A stretch of 64,000 nt of DNA, from assembly GCA_000283635.1 (NCBI GenBank), contig HE613569.1, forward strand, positions 1,203,501 to 1,267,500. The letters run 5' to 3'. The notes beneath the pieces are model-generated. The model saw nothing but the letters and a program-made list of their open reading frames with translations, ran no database searches and was not told the origin of the DNA. Each line of letters starts with the position of its first letter. Position 1 is the first letter of the stretch. Shown here one piece after another: positions 27,805 through 38,710 of the stretch. The stretch is from Streptococcus macedonicus ACA-DC 198. Lineage in GTDB: Bacteria > Bacillota > Bacilli > Lactobacillales > Streptococcaceae. The position numbers and the translations under genes are program-made.

Positions 27805-28893
27805 TTAATTACGAACTTTTTCAGCTTGAAAAGCGTCAATCAATTCAAGGAAGTCATCAAAAAGATAACTTGCATCATGTGGACCTGGCGCAGCATCTGG
27901 GTGGAATTGCACTGAAAAGGCTGGGAAGTCACGGTGACGAACACCTTCAACAGATTTATCGTTGATTTCTTCATGCGTCACCATCAGACAATCAGGAAGA
28001 GTGTCACGGTCAACGGCATAACCATGGTTCTGACTTGTAAAATCAATACGTCCCGTTGCAATTTCACGAACAGCGTGGTTAAATCCACGGTGACCAAATT
28101 TCATTTTGTAAGTTGTCGCACCATTAGCCAAGCTGAACAATTGATGTCCCATACAGATACCGAAGATTGGAATTTTGCCTTGAACACCACGAATCATGTC
28201 AAGAGCTTCTGGAACATTTTCTGGGTTACCTGGACCATTTGATAACATGACGCCGTCAGGATTCAAGTGAAGAATTTCTTCAGCCGTAATATTATAAGGA
28301 ACAACGGTCACATTGCAATCACGTTTTGAAAATTCACGTAGGATAGAATGTTTCAATCCAAAGTCAACCAAGACGATATTTTTACCAACACCTGGTGCTG
28401 GGTAAGCCATTTTTGTTGAAACTTGTTCGATGTTATTTGTTGGTAAAACTGTTGCTTGTAATTGCACTTGCAAATGTTCGATAGAATCACCACCACTAGC
28501 AAGTGTAGCTTTCATTGTCCCGTGTTTACGGATAATTTTTGTCAAAGCACGTGTATCAATTCCTGAAATTCCTGGAATATTTTTAACTTTCAAAAACTCG
28601 TCCAAAGTCATTTGATTACGCCAATTGTTTGCGCGACGTGCATTTTCAGAAACGACGACACCTTTACAAGTTGGTGTGATCGATTCATAGTCATCTCGAT
28701 TAATACCGTAATTACCAACCAACGGGTAAGTAAAAGTCAAGATTTGACCATTATAAGATTGGTCTGTGATAGATTCTTGATAACCTGTCATACCAGTGTT
28801 AAAAACAATCTCACCTGTTACATCAAGATCAGCTCCAAAAGCTTTTCCTTCAAAAATTGTTCCATCTTCTAAAATTAAAAGTCTTTTTGCCAT
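27805..28893 (-). CDS. carA: Carbamoyl-phosphate synthase small subunit
   Basis: The 362-residue glutaminase subunit that hydrolyses glutamine and feeds ammonia to CarB. It has the N-terminal CPSase_sm domain (about 1-150) and a class I amidotransferase domain (about 170-360). The nucleophile Cys lies in FGICMGHQL, and the catalytic His/Glu region is in [26 protein letters not shown] precedes the ATG, and a PyrR-type hairpin lies 17 nt ahead. Confidence 0.97.
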   Translation of the reverse strand: MAKRLLILEDGTIFEGKAFGADLDVTGEIVFNTGMTGYQESITDQSYNGQILTFTYPLVGNYGINRDDYESITPTCKGVVVSENARRANNWRNQMTLDEFLKVKNIPGISGIDTRALTKIIRKHGTMKATLASGGDSIEHLQVQLQATVLPTNNIEQVSTKMAYPAPGVGKNIVLVDFGLKHSILREFSKRDCNVTVVPYNITAEEILHLNPDGVMLSNGPGNPENVPEALDMIRGVQGKIPIFGICMGHQLFSLANGATTYKMKFGHRGFNHAVREIATGRIDFTSQNHGYAVDRDTLPDCLMVTHEEINDKSVEGVRHRDFPAFSVQFHPDAAPGPHDASYLFDDFLELIDAFQAEKVRN

Positions 28894-28909
28894 TTTTATT
28901 CCTCTCGTT

Positions 28910-28925
28910 TGCTCTCACGGGAGCA
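28910..28925 (-). promoter_or_regulatory. PyrR-type RNA hairpin upstream of carA
   Basis: Minus strand TGCTC-CCGTGAG-AGCA, a short stem presenting UCCCGUGAG, the PyrR recognition core. It stands just before the GAGAGG ribosome site with no terminator, so translational control is the likely mode. Confidence 0.6.
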
Positions 28926-28972
28926 CTTTAACGTTTATTAGCAGACACTTCAAACTTAAAGTAAGTTATTAA

Positions 28973-29899
28973 TTAAGCTTTGCCGTTCAGCACAGCTTCT
29001 AGAATTGCCATTCGTACAAAAACACCATTTTGCATTTGTGTTGCAATTCGTGATTTAGGCGCTTCTACCAATTGATCAGCAATTTCCACATCACGATTGA
29101 CTGGTGCAGGGTGCATGATAATCGCAGAAGTTTTCATTTTTTCATAACGTTCAGCGGTTAAACCATATATCTTATGATAGGTTTCTTTTGAAAAACCACG
29201 TTCGCTGTCATGACGTTCATGTTGAACACGAAGCATCATCATGATATCCAGCTTATCAACAATATCATCGATTGCAACGTATTTTCCATAAACATCAAAT
29301 TCACTTGAATACCATTGTTCTGGACCAGCAAAATATAATTCTGCTCCGAGACGTTTTAGAATTTGCATGTTTGATTTTGCCACACGTGAATGGGTAATAT
29401 CACCAACGATAGCTACTTTCAGATTTTCAAAGCCACCAAACTCTTCATAAATCGTCATTAAATCCAACAGACATTGGCTTGGATGTTGACCTGAACCGTC
29501 ACCACCATTCACAATTGCTGTTTGAATTGTTCGACTATCAATTAATTCTTTGTAGTAATCTTCCATTGAATGGCGAATCACGCAAATGTCAATTCCCAAA
29601 GAACTCATCGTCAAAATAGTATCATACAAAGTCTCACCTTTGTTCACTGAACTTGTTTTAGCGTCAAATTCAATGACATCCAATCCAAGTTTCCTTTCAG
29701 CAACTTCAAAAGACTTATGCGTACGCGTTGACGGTTCAAAGAAAAGATTTGCTGCAAAATACTGCCTATCTAAACTAAAGTCTGCTTTATTTGTTTTAAA
29801 CGCCATACCACGTCTAATCAAGCCAAGCACTTCTTCGTTTGATAATGTTTCCATAGTCACTAAATGTTTTAGTGAAACAACGCCATCTGTAACTGCCAT
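28973..29899 (-). CDS. pyrB: Aspartate carbamoyltransferase catalytic subunit
   Basis: A 308-residue ATCase, the committed step of pyrimidine synthesis. [12 protein letters not shown] (about 53-64) binds carbamoyl phosphate, and [11 protein letters not shown] is the C-terminal aspartate-site motif. It starts 4 bp after the uracil permease with AAAAGGATT as ribosome site. No pyrI-like regulatory chain is present, as is usual in Firmicutes. Confidence 0.97.
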   Translation of the reverse strand: MAVTDGVVSLKHLVTMETLSNEEVLGLIRRGMAFKTNKADFSLDRQYFAANLFFEPSTRTHKSFEVAERKLGLDVIEFDAKTSSVNKGETLYDTILTMSSLGIDICVIRHSMEDYYKELIDSRTIQTAIVNGGDGSGQHPSQCLLDLMTIYEEFGGFENLKVAIVGDITHSRVAKSNMQILKRLGAELYFAGPEQWYSSEFDVYGKYVAIDDIVDKLDIMMMLRVQHERHDSERGFSKETYHKIYGLTAERYEKMKTSAIIMHPAPVNRDVEIADQLVEAPKSRIATQMQNGVFVRMAILEAVLNGKA

Positions 29900-29903
29900 T
29901 TTC

Positions 29904-31166
29904 TTAATCCTTTTCTGGAAGAATTTGATGCAAAATGATACCTAAAAGTGTTGAGAATGCGACACCTGTAATTTGTAAACCAGCAACTTGCAATGTCAAG
30001 CCACCAATACCAGATACCAATATGACACTTGCAATCAAAAGATTTTTCTTGTTATCAAAATCAATTTTATTTTCAACTAAGATTTTAAGACCACTTGAGG
30101 CGATAACACCAAAGAGAGCGATTGAAATTCCACCGATAACTGGCGTAGGGATTGAAGAAAGCAATGCTGAAATTTTTCCGATAAAGCTCATCACTACTGC
30201 AATCACAGCTGCCCCAGCAATAACATAAACTGAGTAAATCTTATTAAGTGCCATAACACCAATGTTTTCACCGTAAGATGTTACTGGTGGAGCACCGAAG
30301 AAACCAGCAATAATTTGTGCAATACCGTCACCTGTAAGGGTACGGTCAAGCCCCGGGTCTTTAAAGAAGTCACGTCCTGTCAAACTATTAAGCACCATAA
30401 CGTGACCAAAATGTTCAGTCATAGTAACAAAAGCAATTGGTGCCATTGTCAAAATCGCGCTTGGATAAAGTTTGAAGTGATAATCCACGAAAGGAATATC
30501 AAAACTTGGAACTTGTAACCAAGCTGATTTAGCAACATCTGATAAGTCAATAATTGTTTGACCTGTTACTGCGCCAACAATCAAAGCGAAAATATAACCA
30601 ACAATCAAACCAAGAAGGATTGGGATAACACCAATAATTTTCTTGCCATACATATTAAATAGAATAACAGCAAGGAGCGTTACCATACCAATCAACAGGT
30701 ATGTGAAATTATATTCGCCATTTTTCAACATAACGTCATTAACAGCTGTTGTTGCAAGACTAAGTCCGATAACAATAATGATTGGACCAACCACGATTGG
30801 CGGAAGAACTTTATCAATCCAAGCATTTCCAGCAAATTTGACAATCAAGGCAACGATTAAGTAAACTAGACCACCTGCGATTGCCCCTTGTGCTACTGCC
30901 GCAATACCATCGGTTTTCATTAGCATTTGCATGGTTGCAATGTAAGCAAAACTAGACCCCATGTAAGCTGGGATTTTATATTTGGTTACTGTCAAATGTG
31001 CCAATGTTCCCAAACCACTTGAGAAAAGGGCGATTGCTGGGTCAATACCAACTAGAATTGGAACCAAAACCGTTGAGCCAAACATGGCAAATAAATGTTG
31101 GAACGATAGTCCAAACAACATCCCTGGTTTAGGCATATCTTGCACATCATATTTTACGTTTTCCAC
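29904..31166 (-). CDS. uraA: Uracil permease (NCS2 family)
   Basis: A 420-residue membrane transporter for uracil with 12-14 hydrophobic segments. [19 protein letters not shown] opens the protein and the conserved MTEHFGHV region carries the substrate Glu. It begins with GTG at 31166 behind AGAGGAAGAT. It lies second in the operon after pyrR and shares its attenuator. Confidence 0.94.
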   Translation of the reverse strand: MENVKYDVQDMPKPGMLFGLSFQHLFAMFGSTVLVPILVGIDPAIALFSSGLGTLAHLTVTKYKIPAYMGSSFAYIATMQMLMKTDGIAAVAQGAIAGGLVYLIVALIVKFAGNAWIDKVLPPIVVGPIIIVIGLSLATTAVNDVMLKNGEYNFTYLLIGMVTLLAVILFNMYGKKIIGVIPILLGLIVGYIFALIVGAVTGQTIIDLSDVAKSAWLQVPSFDIPFVDYHFKLYPSAILTMAPIAFVTMTEHFGHVMVLNSLTGRDFFKDPGLDRTLTGDGIAQIIAGFFGAPPVTSYGENIGVMALNKIYSVYVIAGAAVIAVVMSFIGKISALLSSIPTPVIGGISIALFGVIASSGLKILVENKIDFDNKKNLLIASVILVSGIGGLTLQVAGLQITGVAFSTLLGIILHQILPEKD

Positions 31167-31197
31167 TTTTTATCTTCCTCTTCAATTCTATAACTGC

Positions 31198-31719
31198 TTA
31201 GCTCGGATCAACAATGCTGACGCGATCTTTTCCATCTACTTCAATCACTTCAACAATAACTTCTTCCACAGCACTTGTTGGAATGTTTTTGCCAACATAA
31301 TCAGCACGAATTGGGAGTTCACGGTGACCACGGTCAACAAGTACAGCAAGACTGACACGCGCTGGACGTCCAAGACTTACCAAGTTATCAATTGCTGCAC
31401 GGATTGTACGTCCTGTATAAAGAACATCATCAACCAAAATCACATCTTTTCCAGTAATATCAACTGGCATATCAGTTGTATCTTCTTCGACTTTCATATC
31501 ATCACGGAAAGGTTTGGTATCGAGTTCTCCAATTGGAATATCGATTCCTTCCAATTGTTTCAAGCGATCCTGAATTCGGCGAGCGATAAAAACACCGCGC
31601 GTCTTAATTCCTGCGAGAATAATATTATCAAGATTTTTATTACGCTCGATAATCTCATAAGTGATACGTGTAATTGCACGTTTCATTGTTACGTCGTCAA
31701 TAATTTCTTTTGTTTTCAT
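31198..31719 (-). CDS. pyrR: Bifunctional pyr operon regulator / uracil phosphoribosyltransferase
   Basis: A 173-residue PyrR. It binds pyr leader RNA in the presence of UMP and has UPRT activity. [17 protein letters not shown] is the PRPP-binding loop. It starts [12 protein letters not shown] at 31719 behind AGAGAGG; an in-frame ATG at 31743 lies in the attenuator stem and is rejected. It is first in pyrR-uraA-pyrB-carA-carB, so regulator and targets are co-transcribed. Confidence 0.96.
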   Translation of the reverse strand: MKTKEIIDDVTMKRAITRITYEIIERNKNLDNIILAGIKTRGVFIARRIQDRLKQLEGIDIPIGELDTKPFRDDMKVEEDTTDMPVDITGKDVILVDDVLYTGRTIRAAIDNLVSLGRPARVSLAVLVDRGHRELPIRADYVGKNIPTSAVEEVIVEVIEVDGKDRVSIVDPS

Positions 31720-31745
31720 AAAACAAACCTCTCTAATATACAAAA

Positions 31746-31845
31746 AATCTCCTCGTTAGCAAGGAGATTCCACAAAATATAGGTACAACTATGCCGGTTG
31801 CACACTTCTTTTACCGTTCTCTCCTTGCCTGCCTCACGGGACAGT
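31746..31845 (-). promoter_or_regulatory. pyr operon PyrR-dependent attenuator
   Basis: Minus-strand leader. The PyrR-binding hairpin lies at 31830-31845 with CTGTCCCGTGAGGCAG. The terminator AATCTCCTTG/CGAGGAGATT plus T6 is at 31746-31769. UMP-bound PyrR would favour the terminator. This is the standard Bacilli pyr leader layout. Confidence 0.85.
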
Positions 31846-31871
31846 ATTAAAGGATAATATTTACTCTCTAT

Positions 31872-31901
31872 ATGATACCAAAACTATGATTATTTGACAA
31901 G
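31872..31901 (-). promoter_or_regulatory. pyr operon promoter
   Basis: Minus strand TTGTCA, about 17-bp spacer, TATCAT. It lies about 30 bp ahead of the PyrR-binding loop. Confidence 0.6.
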
Positions 31902-31938
31902 AGATTTACGATTATCTTTTACCAACTTTATAGTAAAA

Positions 31939-31968
31939 AAGCAGAATTTGGTTATCCAAACTCTGCTT
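31939..31968 (-). terminator. Terminator of lspA-rluD
   Basis: A 12-bp stem with one mismatch (AGCAGAGTTTGG/CCAAATTCTGCT) and a T6 tail on the minus strand, just after the rluD stop. Confidence 0.8.
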
Positions 31969-31973
31969 TATCA

Positions 31974-32870
31974 TCAAGCTTTGCCATTTCTTAGATTTTC
32001 CAATGTCTCTTTAAAAATAGCTGGCGCTTCTGCCGTGAAAGTCAATGTTTCACCTGTTGTTGGATGAGTAAAACCAAGTGTTTGTGCATGTAAAAACTGA
32101 CCATCGCCTTTTAATGTCTTACGTGGTCCATAAAGCGGATCACCAGCAACAGGATGACCAATATACGCCATATGCACACGAATTTGGTGTGTACGCCCTG
32201 TTTCCAAAGTCAACTCAACCAACGTATAATTTCCAAAACGTTCCAAAACCTTAAAGTGAGTTACAGCGGGTTTGCCTTTTGCTGTTACAGCTTGTTTTTT
32301 ACGGTCTTTTTCTGAACGTCCAATCGGTGCTTCAATGACACCACGGTCATTTGGAATATTACCATGAACAATTGCAACGTATTTACGAAGTGATTTTTTA
32401 TCTTTCAATTCTGCTGCAAGTGCGTTGTGAGCCTTATCATTTTTAGCAATCATCAACAAACCTGAAGTGTCTTTATCAATACGATGCACAATTCCTGGTC
32501 GAATCACACCGTTAATCGAAGATAAATCTTTAATGTGGTACATCAAGGCATTCACTAATGTTCCAGACGTATGACCAACTGACGGATGAACTACCATTCC
32601 TTGTAGTTTATTGACCACAGCAACGTCATCATCTTCGTAAATAATATCAAGTGGAATATTTTCAGCTGTATATTCTAACACTTCTTCTTTTGGCACTTCG
32701 TAAGTGACAACATCACCAACTTTGACAGAATATTTCGCTTTAACAGCTTTGCCGTTGACCAAAACTGTTCCTTTTTTGATTTCATCGTTAGCTTGGCTAC
32801 GTGACAACTCTGTCAAATCTGCTAGCGCCTTGTCTAAACGAACACCAGCTTCCTTAATGATTAACTCCAT
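31974..32870 (-). CDS. RluD-type 23S rRNA pseudouridine synthase
   Basis: A 298-residue RluA/RluD-family synthase. The S4 domain at about 1-65 binds RNA. The catalytic domain has [16 protein letters not shown], where the Asp attacks uridine. The start is the ATG at 32870 (MELIIKEAG) with GAGGAGG ahead, overlapping the lspA end by 17 bp. The exact target uridines are not deducible. Confidence 0.93.
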   Translation of the reverse strand: MELIIKEAGVRLDKALADLTELSRSQANDEIKKGTVLVNGKAVKAKYSVKVGDVVTYEVPKEEVLEYTAENIPLDIIYEDDDVAVVNKLQGMVVHPSVGHTSGTLVNALMYHIKDLSSINGVIRPGIVHRIDKDTSGLLMIAKNDKAHNALAAELKDKKSLRKYVAIVHGNIPNDRGVIEAPIGRSEKDRKKQAVTAKGKPAVTHFKVLERFGNYTLVELTLETGRTHQIRVHMAYIGHPVAGDPLYGPRKTLKGDGQFLHAQTLGFTHPTTGETLTFTAEAPAIFKETLENLRNGKA

Positions 32871-33327
32871 TCTCCTCCTCTTTCCAAAGGGCAATGAATA
32901 GTATCACAACCCCAACTGTTAAATAAGAATCCGCCATGTTAAACACCGCAAAATTCATAAAATCTAAATGAATCATATCAACAACATAACCAAGGCGCAC
33001 ACGGTCAATAAAATTTCCTAAACCACCTGAGATAATGAGGATTAAACCAAGTAAAAACCAAAACTGACCATTAATATTTTTAACAAAATAATAGCAAGCA
33101 GCCCCAACGACCGCAAACGTAATAACCGCAAATAACCATTGTTGATTTTGTAAAATCGAAAAAGCAGCGCCATAATTACGCAAGTAAGTTAAGCTAAAAA
33201 TACCTGGCAAACACTCTTGAATGGTGTCCAAAGTGATGTGATTAACAATCCATAGCTTACTTAACTGGTCTAAAACAATCAAAACCACAGCAGCAAGCGG
33301 AAAATAAACTTTTCTTAATATCTTCAT
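32854..33327 (-). CDS. lspA: Lipoprotein signal peptidase
   Basis: Signal peptidase II, 157 residues, four membrane helices. The catalytic aspartates lie in [14 protein letters not shown] and [11 protein letters not shown]. It processes prolipoproteins such as the one encoded at 61026-61607. Its ATG overlaps the mtaR stop by 4 bp. Confidence 0.96.
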   Translation of the reverse strand: MKILRKVYFPLAAVVLIVLDQLSKLWIVNHITLDTIQECLPGIFSLTYLRNYGAAFSILQNQQWLFAVITFAVVGAACYYFVKNINGQFWFLLGLILIISGGLGNFIDRVRLGYVVDMIHLDFMNFAVFNMADSYLTVGVVILFIALWKEEENGVNH

Positions 33328-34241
33328 TTAGTCACCTTTGGGCTGAATTTAGCAAAATAATCCTTCATAACAGCGATAAATTTAAGCGCACAAGCTGATA
33401 AATTCTTATCACGGCGTTTGATGTAAACCATTTTATTATCCAAATCATCTTCAAGTGGAATGACAGTAATTCCGTTTACGCTACGACTATCTAAGAAACC
33501 AGAGCCTGTTGCATAGGCATCTGTTCTTTCCAAAATACCATTCAAAGTAGCACGGTCAGTAACATTGAAGATACAAGAACTATCCGTTGTATCCACAAAA
33601 TTTTCAGAATAGTAAAGGTACTCATCTTTTTCTTGGGTAAATCGCACAGTCGGAAATCCTAACAAATCAGCCATAACCAAGCTATCTTTTTTCGCTAAAG
33701 GATGCTCTTTAGCAAGATAAATATGGGTTTGAAATGGAATTAACTCAACAAATTCCAAACCAAGCTTTTCCATACGCTGCAAAAGACCTTTACGATTTTG
33801 ATTATTTAAATAGATAATCCCTATCTCACTATCGCCTTGAGCAATTTCATCTAAAATTTGAATCGTCGTTGATTCAAAAATACGAAAATCTTTATGTTCT
33901 GGGTGAGCTTGTGAAAAAGCAGTAATTAACGGTGGCAAAAAATCATAGTGCTGACTGGCAATTGAAAATTCTTCTGAATCCATTGCTGCTTGTGAAAATT
34001 GTTTTTCAAAGGAATCAAAACTTTTCACAACCTCAAGAGCTTTCTCATAAAAAGCCATCCCATGGCTTGTCAAAACCGCTCCAGTTGTTGTTCGAGTAAA
34101 GATTTGAAAGCCAAGTTCAGCTTCCAAATCTCTAATTGCTACTGATAAGCTGGGTTGGCTTACAAAAAGTTTAGAAGCCGCCTCACGAAATGTACCACTA
34201 TTGGCAATCGCCACGACATAACGCAATTGTTGTATGTTCAT
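33324..34241 (-). CDS. LysR regulator of methionine metabolism (MtaR/CpsY type)
   Basis: A 305-residue LysR-family regulator. The N-terminal winged helix is [33 protein letters not shown]..., followed by a linker and effector domain. Sequence and location directly upstream of lspA-rluD match streptococcal MtaR/CpsY, which controls methionine uptake and synthesis genes through Met boxes. Perfect Met boxes precede metE in this window (7857-7904). The symbol mtaR or cpsY depends on species convention. It is probably transcribed from a TATAAT near 34275. Confidence 0.85.
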   Translation of the reverse strand: MNIQQLRYVVAIANSGTFREAASKLFVSQPSLSVAIRDLEAELGFQIFTRTTTGAVLTSHGMAFYEKALEVVKSFDSFEKQFSQAAMDSEEFSIASQHYDFLPPLITAFSQAHPEHKDFRIFESTTIQILDEIAQGDSEIGIIYLNNQNRKGLLQRMEKLGLEFVELIPFQTHIYLAKEHPLAKKDSLVMADLLGFPTVRFTQEKDEYLYYSENFVDTTDSSCIFNVTDRATLNGILERTDAYATGSGFLDSRSVNGITVIPLEDDLDNKMVYIKRRDKNLSACALKFIAVMKDYFAKFSPKVTK

Positions 34242-34290
34242 TTAAATCATTCTTTCTAAAAATCAATCAACTTTATTATAACAAAAAAAC

Positions 34291-34304
34291 TAGGCTCTTG
34301 CCTA
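34291..34304 (-). terminator. Hairpin with T7 tail upstream of mtaR-like gene
   Basis: Minus strand TAGGC-AAGA-GCCTA followed by GTTTTTTTG, just before a TATAAT (34274-34279). It is a second stop for readthrough from rpmA. Confidence 0.5.
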
Positions 34305-34415
34305 TTTTCCTAATTCTTTTTGCAAAATGGTTAACAAACTTGCAATAGCCTTTTAGGCTAGTTTCAAAATTTGATAACGCAAGGCTCTCTTCCAAGGTCG
34401 TCAGGCAAATAAAAA

Positions 34416-34439
34416 AGCCCTGCCAAGATTGACAAAGCT
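34416..34439 (-). terminator. Terminator of rplU-prp-rpmA
   Basis: A 9-bp stem AGCTTTGTC/GGCAGGGCT (several G-U pairs) with a T6 tail on the minus strand, 23 nt after rpmA. Confidence 0.7.
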
Positions 34440-34462
34440 TTCAATAATATCTATTTACGCTA

Positions 34463-34756
34463 TTATTTTGCGATAGGGTAAACAGAAACTTGTTTTTTAT
34501 CGCGACCTTTACGTTCGAAACGTACAACACCTTCAACTTTAGCGAAGAGTGTATCGTCACCACCGCGACCTACGTTTACACCTGGGTAAATGTGAGTACC
34601 GCGTTGACGGTAAAGGATTGATCCACCTGAAACAGTTTGTCCGTCAGCTGCTTTAGCACCTAGACGTTTAGCTTGTGAATCACGACCATTTGATGTAGAA
34701 CCTCCACCTTTTTTGTGGGCGAAAAGTTGCAAGTTAGCAAGATTCATTTTTAACAT
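34463..34756 (-). CDS. rpmA: 50S ribosomal protein L27 with cleavable N-terminus
   Basis: A 97-residue L27. It carries the Firmicute N-terminal extension ending NLQLF before AHKKGGGS. This extension is removed by the Prp protease encoded next door, exposing the tail that reaches the peptidyl-transferase centre. GAGGACAC precedes the ATG; a second ATG three codons in (MNLANLQLF) is an alternative start. Confidence 0.97.
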   Translation of the reverse strand: MLKMNLANLQLFAHKKGGGSTSNGRDSQAKRLGAKAADGQTVSGGSILYRQRGTHIYPGVNVGRGGDDTLFAKVEGVVRFERKGRDKKQVSVYPIAK

Positions 34757-34777
34757 ATGTTGTGTCCTCTTTTCAAA

Positions 34778-35113
34778 TTAGTTTGCAATGACTTGAACTG
34801 ACACAAACTCTTGAGAGTTTTCTGCCAAATTTGTCATTCCTAAAAGAAAGCTTTCAAATAAAAGTTGAACTTTCTCATCTGTCTTTTTAGTTACATGAGA
34901 GATATCAATCTTCATATAACCACCATCAATCTCATTGATAGCTAAATCAGCGTTGCAATCTGCCAAAGATTCTAATGAATTAACCAAGTTAATTGATAAA
35001 GTTGAGACAGCTGCACATACGATATCAAAGCCATACTCACCACTACCAGCGTGACCAGTCAGTTCAACACTTTCTAAGTTATCCTTGTGGCGAATAAAAA
35101 TTGCTTGAATCAT
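34778..35113 (-). CDS. prp: Ribosomal-processing cysteine protease Prp
   Basis: A 111-residue protease that trims the L27 N-terminus. The catalytic pair is visible: His21 in GHAGSGEYGFD and Cys33 in IVCAAVS. It sits between rplU and rpmA, the conserved order in Firmicutes, and its substrate is the next gene. Confidence 0.94.
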   Translation of the reverse strand: MIQAIFIRHKDNLESVELTGHAGSGEYGFDIVCAAVSTLSINLVNSLESLADCNADLAINEIDGGYMKIDISHVTKKTDEKVQLLFESFLLGMTNLAENSQEFVSVQVIAN

Positions 35114-35125
35114 AATAATGCCAAA

Positions 35126-35440
35126 TTAAGCGTTGATAGCGTTGATAACAACTTTTGTGTAAGGTTGACGGTGACCTTGTTTACGGTGGCTACCTTTTTT
35201 AGGTTTGTATTTGAAAGTAACAACTTTCTTTTGTTTACCTTGTTTTTCAACAGTACCAACAACAGTAGCTCCTTCAACAACTGGTGTACCAACAACAGTG
35301 TTGTCACCACCAACAAGAACAACTTCGTTAAATGTTACTTCTGAACCAGCTTCAACATCAAGTTTTTCAATATAGATAGCTTGACCTACTTCAACTTTAA
35401 CTTGTTTTCCACCAGTTTTGATGATTGCATATGTGCTCAT
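35126..35440 (-). CDS. rplU: 50S ribosomal protein L21
   Basis: A 104-residue L21, complete, with the C-terminal [17 protein letters not shown] signature. TAGGAGG lies 5 nt ahead of the ATG. It is first in rplU-prp-rpmA. Confidence 0.98.
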   Translation of the reverse strand: MSTYAIIKTGGKQVKVEVGQAIYIEKLDVEAGSEVTFNEVVLVGGDNTVVGTPVVEGATVVGTVEKQGKQKKVVTFKYKPKKGSHRKQGHRQPYTKVVINAINA

Positions 35441-35580
35441 CGTGCACCTCCTATAAATTTTGTTGCGGATTTTCCGCTTGTGAAGACTCGCCTAAATCGT
35501 GAACTTCGAAAGTTACTTACGAACGATTTTCGTGCGGTTGCACAGGATGTGCATTTAGTCAACATTCATATTTTAACATG
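35441..35580 (-). ncRNA. Probable L21 leader (autoregulatory mRNA structure)
   Basis: The 140-nt leader before rplU contains GCGGA-TTTT-TCCGC, a hairpin ending 15 nt before the ribosome site. Further pairings include TGCACA/TGTGCA and CGAAAATCGTTCG. Position and hairpin fit the Bacilli L21 leader class, but the match was made by eye. Confidence 0.5.
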
Positions 35581-35633
35581 ATAAAGTGATTAAATCAAGG
35601 AATATGCTATGTTTTTTTAGCAATATTACGTTT

Positions 35634-36179
35634 TCATTCTGCTTTTTTCTCAAATGAAATAGCAATTAAGCCTAGCACCGCTTTTTTCGTTAATCTTTCC
35701 ACTACTTGAATGTCAAGTGAGGTATCTGTTGCCATGACTTGATACACTTCTTTTCCTTCATGATAATAATAATCCGTGATATTAAAGCCGTTCTTTTCAT
35801 AAAAAGCAACTCGTTTAACACGTTGGTGATAATTTTCAGCAGTTTTATCTAATGGTTCCATGGCAAGAATAATCGGACGTTTTCCTGCTAAATTTCTAAT
35901 GTCTTGTAAAACGGCAGAGCCATAGCCACGTGAACGAATATTTGGATTAACCGCAAGAAAGAAAAGATAGATAACTTCTTCATTCTCCAACAAATACACT
36001 AAACCAACAAAGTCATCCTTATCATAGTAGGCATAAAAATTCGCTAAACGCCGATAAGCATTCAAAACTAATGGAAAATAGGGTAACCGTTCTACTGCTG
36101 GAAAGGCAGTTAGGTATAATTTTTTAACATCTTCATAACTCTTTGAAAATAGGTTAACTTTTTGACGACTTAATCCCAT
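35634..36179 (-). CDS. GNAT family N-acetyltransferase
   Basis: A 181-residue acetyltransferase. FFLAVNPNIRSRGYGSAVLQDI is the acetyl-CoA binding motif A (R/Q-x-x-G-x-G/A), and VAFYEKNGFNI is motif B. The substrate is unknown. It overlaps the CapA stop by 10 bp, so it is probably co-expressed. Confidence 0.88.
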   Translation of the reverse strand: MGLSRQKVNLFSKSYEDVKKLYLTAFPAVERLPYFPLVLNAYRRLANFYAYYDKDDFVGLVYLLENEEVIYLFFLAVNPNIRSRGYGSAVLQDIRNLAGKRPIILAMEPLDKTAENYHQRVKRVAFYEKNGFNITDYYYHEGKEVYQVMATDTSLDIQVVERLTKKAVLGLIAISFEKKAE

Positions 36180-37387
36180 TGTAAATTCACCAATTCATTC
36201 ATTTCTTGGTAGGCAGTATCCACTTTTTCTTGCATAGTTGAATCAAGAATATCACGATACTTTCCACCTTCAATAGAATCTTCCAAAACAATCGTTCGAT
36301 AATCGGAAAGCACAAAGCCTTCTGAACCCGTCACACCCTTGCTCCAAACCCAAACCATTGTCGGATGAGCGGCAACGGTCTTGATTGTTGTTTTATTATT
36401 TTTCTTTTCAAAAGTGACGTCCATTAAGAGACCACGTTCTGTCCAGATATTATCAACCGTTTCTAAACGCTGGTTAGAGATAAAGTTCCCCATTGAATAG
36501 ATGATAAATTTCTTATCACCGTCTTTTTCAAGCGTTTCAGATGGTTCAGCAACGTGAGGGTGTCCACCAAACACAACATCTGCTCCCCAGTCAATCATTT
36601 TATGATAAAGCGTTACTTGTTCGTCTGTTGGTTCAAGAGCGTATTCTGTTCCCATTTGTGGCATGATAATTGTGACATCAGCTTTCTTTTCAGCTTCTTG
36701 AATTTCTGATTTCATTTTATCTTCATCTAAATCTGACATATGTTTTTCGTAATCTTCATCTGCCACATTTGCTTCCATGCCATTATAGCCATAAGAATAA
36801 CCCAAAATTGCAATTTTGATGCCATTGACATTTTTAATGAGAATGTCTTCCGTATCACGATTTTCTTTGTAAACACCGATAGTTGATAAGCCAAGATTTT
36901 CAAAGGTTTCAACCGTATTGATAGCACCTGAGAGCCCAGAATCCAAAATGTGATTATGCGCTAAATCAACAACATCATACCCCGTGTCTTTCATAGCGTC
37001 AGCGATTTCACTTGGTGCATTAAAAAGCGGATAACCACCCAAAGGGTAATCAGGGCTAATCGTTCCTTCGTAATCACCGATAGCCAAGTCAGCACTTGAA
37101 ATCCAGTCCTTGACATATTCAAAAAATGGCATGAAATCATAGCTTCCGTCAGCTTGTTCAGCACTTCCATAAAGCCCGTTGTGAATAAGAATATCACCAT
37201 TTGCCATGACTCGCGCTGTTTTCGTCATATTGCTTTTGTTTTGTGCTTGTTTTTCTGTCGTTTGTGTCGTATTAGCGTTCGATTTTTCAAAAGCTAGACT
37301 ATACACACCCGAACCAAGCAAGGAAATCACCAAAAAACTCAAACAAGCAAGCGTTGTTTTTTTATAAATAATCCTATCAAACATCAC
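36170..37387 (-). CDS. CapA family protein (poly-gamma-glutamate-type, metallophosphatase fold)
   Basis: A 405-residue membrane-anchored protein. One N-terminal helix (about 14-33) is followed by an outward CapA/PGA_cap domain with ANGDILIHNGLYGS, DYEGTISPDYP, LAHNHILDSG and FGGHPHVAEP metal-binding motifs. In Bacillus, CapA joins poly-gamma-glutamate assembly, but no capB/capC partners are visible here, so the substrate is open. Two ATGs stand at the start (37387 and 37384) behind GGAGG. Confidence 0.85.
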   Translation of the reverse strand: MMFDRIIYKKTTLACLSFLVISLLGSGVYSLAFEKSNANTTQTTEKQAQNKSNMTKTARVMANGDILIHNGLYGSAEQADGSYDFMPFFEYVKDWISSADLAIGDYEGTISPDYPLGGYPLFNAPSEIADAMKDTGYDVVDLAHNHILDSGLSGAINTVETFENLGLSTIGVYKENRDTEDILIKNVNGIKIAILGYSYGYNGMEANVADEDYEKHMSDLDEDKMKSEIQEAEKKADVTIIMPQMGTEYALEPTDEQVTLYHKMIDWGADVVFGGHPHVAEPSETLEKDGDKKFIIYSMGNFISNQRLETVDNIWTERGLLMDVTFEKKNNKTTIKTVAAHPTMVWVWSKGVTGSEGFVLSDYRTIVLEDSIEGGKYRDILDSTMQEKVDTAYQEMNELVNLQWD

Positions 37388-37408
37388 TTAATCTTACCTC
37401 CAGATACT

Positions 37409-37417
37409 ATTATAGCA
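37409..37417 (-). promoter_or_regulatory. Extended -10 promoter of capA-GNAT
   Basis: TGCTATAAT on the minus strand, 22 nt before the first ATG. Confidence 0.6.
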
Positions 37418-37460
37418 TTTTCTAGCAAAGGAGACAGAATTTCCCTAAAAAGACAAACTA

Positions 37461-37483
37461 AAAAGCCACCAACGGTAGCTTTT
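37461..37483 (-). terminator. Terminator of the desulfurase-thiI operon
   Basis: AAAAGCTACC-GTT-GGTGGCTTTT on the minus strand, a 10-bp stem ending in a T run. Confidence 0.8.
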
Positions 37484-37489
37484 TGTCTC

Positions 37490-38704
37490 CTATAATAAAT
37501 CATCAATCAAGTCATCAACCTCATCGTGGTCTGCTTGTGGAGTGATTGTTGTTACTTTAATACCTGCAACCGCACGTTCAACAAGCCCTTCAACGTCCAT
37601 ACGTTTTTCGTATTGTTCAACATCTTTGATTTTAGGATTTGTTTTTGGACGGTCAGGTGCAAAAATGGTACAGCAGTCCTCAAATGGTTGAATTGAAATA
37701 TCGAAAGTATCGATTTTTTGAGCAATATCAATGATTTCTAGTTTATCCATTGTGACAACTGGACGAATAATTGGGGTTGCAGTTACCGCATTAATAGCAC
37801 GCATGCTTTCAAGTGTTTGACTGGCAACTTGTCCAAGACTTTCACCATTAATAATCACCAAACCATTACGTTCCTCACGGATACGGTCAGTAATACGCAT
37901 CATAAAACGACGTGTCAAAGTCATCAAGTAAGCTTCAGGTACTTTTTCTTTAATTTCTTCTTGAATTTCTGTAAATGGCACTTCGATAAAATCAATATTA
38001 CCACCAAATTTAGTCAATTTACGTGTCAAATCTTGGGCTTTTTTAAGAGCACCTGGGCTTGTATAAGGTGGGCTAGCAAAGTGAACTGCCTCGATATCAA
38101 CCCCACGTTTAAGAGCAAGGTAACCTGCAACTGGTGAATCAATTCCGCCAGAAAGCATCAACATTCCTCGTCCTGCTGTTCCGACAGGGAGACCACCAGC
38201 ACCTTTGATATTTTCATAGGAAAGGTAAGCTGCTTCTTCACGGATTTCAACTTTTAAATTAACATCTGGACCTTTCATTTGAGCTTGGATATCTGGTAAA
38301 ACCTCAAACACGGCAGAACCAAGGTATTGGTTCAATTCGCGACTATCCATTTCAAAGTTATGGTCGCTACGTTTACTTGTAATTTTAAAAGTTAGTCCTT
38401 CATGATAAACATCTTTCATCACATCTTGAACTGCTTTCTTAATGGTTTCAAGATTTTTCTCAACTTTGTATGATGGCGAGAAGCTTTGAATCCCAAAAAT
38501 TTGTTTCAATGATTCAGCAACTGGTACGTAATCTGTGCCATTTAAATAAATGTGAGCACGGTCACGGTCAGCAACAACACGCACATCTGGATAAATTGAA
38601 AGAACGTGTTTCATGTTACATTTCAATTCATTGATGAAACGCATACGGTTCTTTCCTTTGGTTGATAGTTCGCCGTAACGAACCATAATTTCTGAATACT
38701 GCAT
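37490..38704 (-). CDS. thiI: tRNA 4-thiouridine synthase ThiI
   Basis: A 404-residue sulfurtransferase that makes 4-thiouridine at tRNA U8. It has a THUMP domain (about 60-165) and a PP-loop ATPase, with [21 protein letters not shown] near residue 180. It lacks the C-terminal rhodanese domain of the E. coli enzyme, as Gram-positive ThiI does. Sulfur probably comes from the desulfurase encoded just upstream. The only AAAGGA ribosome site is 27 nt from the ATG, with a hairpin in between. Confidence 0.95.
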   Translation of the reverse strand: MQYSEIMVRYGELSTKGKNRMRFINELKCNMKHVLSIYPDVRVVADRDRAHIYLNGTDYVPVAESLKQIFGIQSFSPSYKVEKNLETIKKAVQDVMKDVYHEGLTFKITSKRSDHNFEMDSRELNQYLGSAVFEVLPDIQAQMKGPDVNLKVEIREEAAYLSYENIKGAGGLPVGTAGRGMLMLSGGIDSPVAGYLALKRGVDIEAVHFASPPYTSPGALKKAQDLTRKLTKFGGNIDFIEVPFTEIQEEIKEKVPEAYLMTLTRRFMMRITDRIREERNGLVIINGESLGQVASQTLESMRAINAVTATPIIRPVVTMDKLEIIDIAQKIDTFDISIQPFEDCCTIFAPDRPKTNPKIKDVEQYEKRMDVEGLVERAVAGIKVTTITPQADHDEVDDLIDDLL

Positions 38705-38710
38705 AGTTTA

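Noticed and set aside
30982..31782. Long plus-strand frame (266 codons) opposite the uracil permease and pyrR
   Set aside because: It is antisense to two well-supported genes and the pyr attenuator, with composition rich in N, I, F and C typical of a shadow frame.
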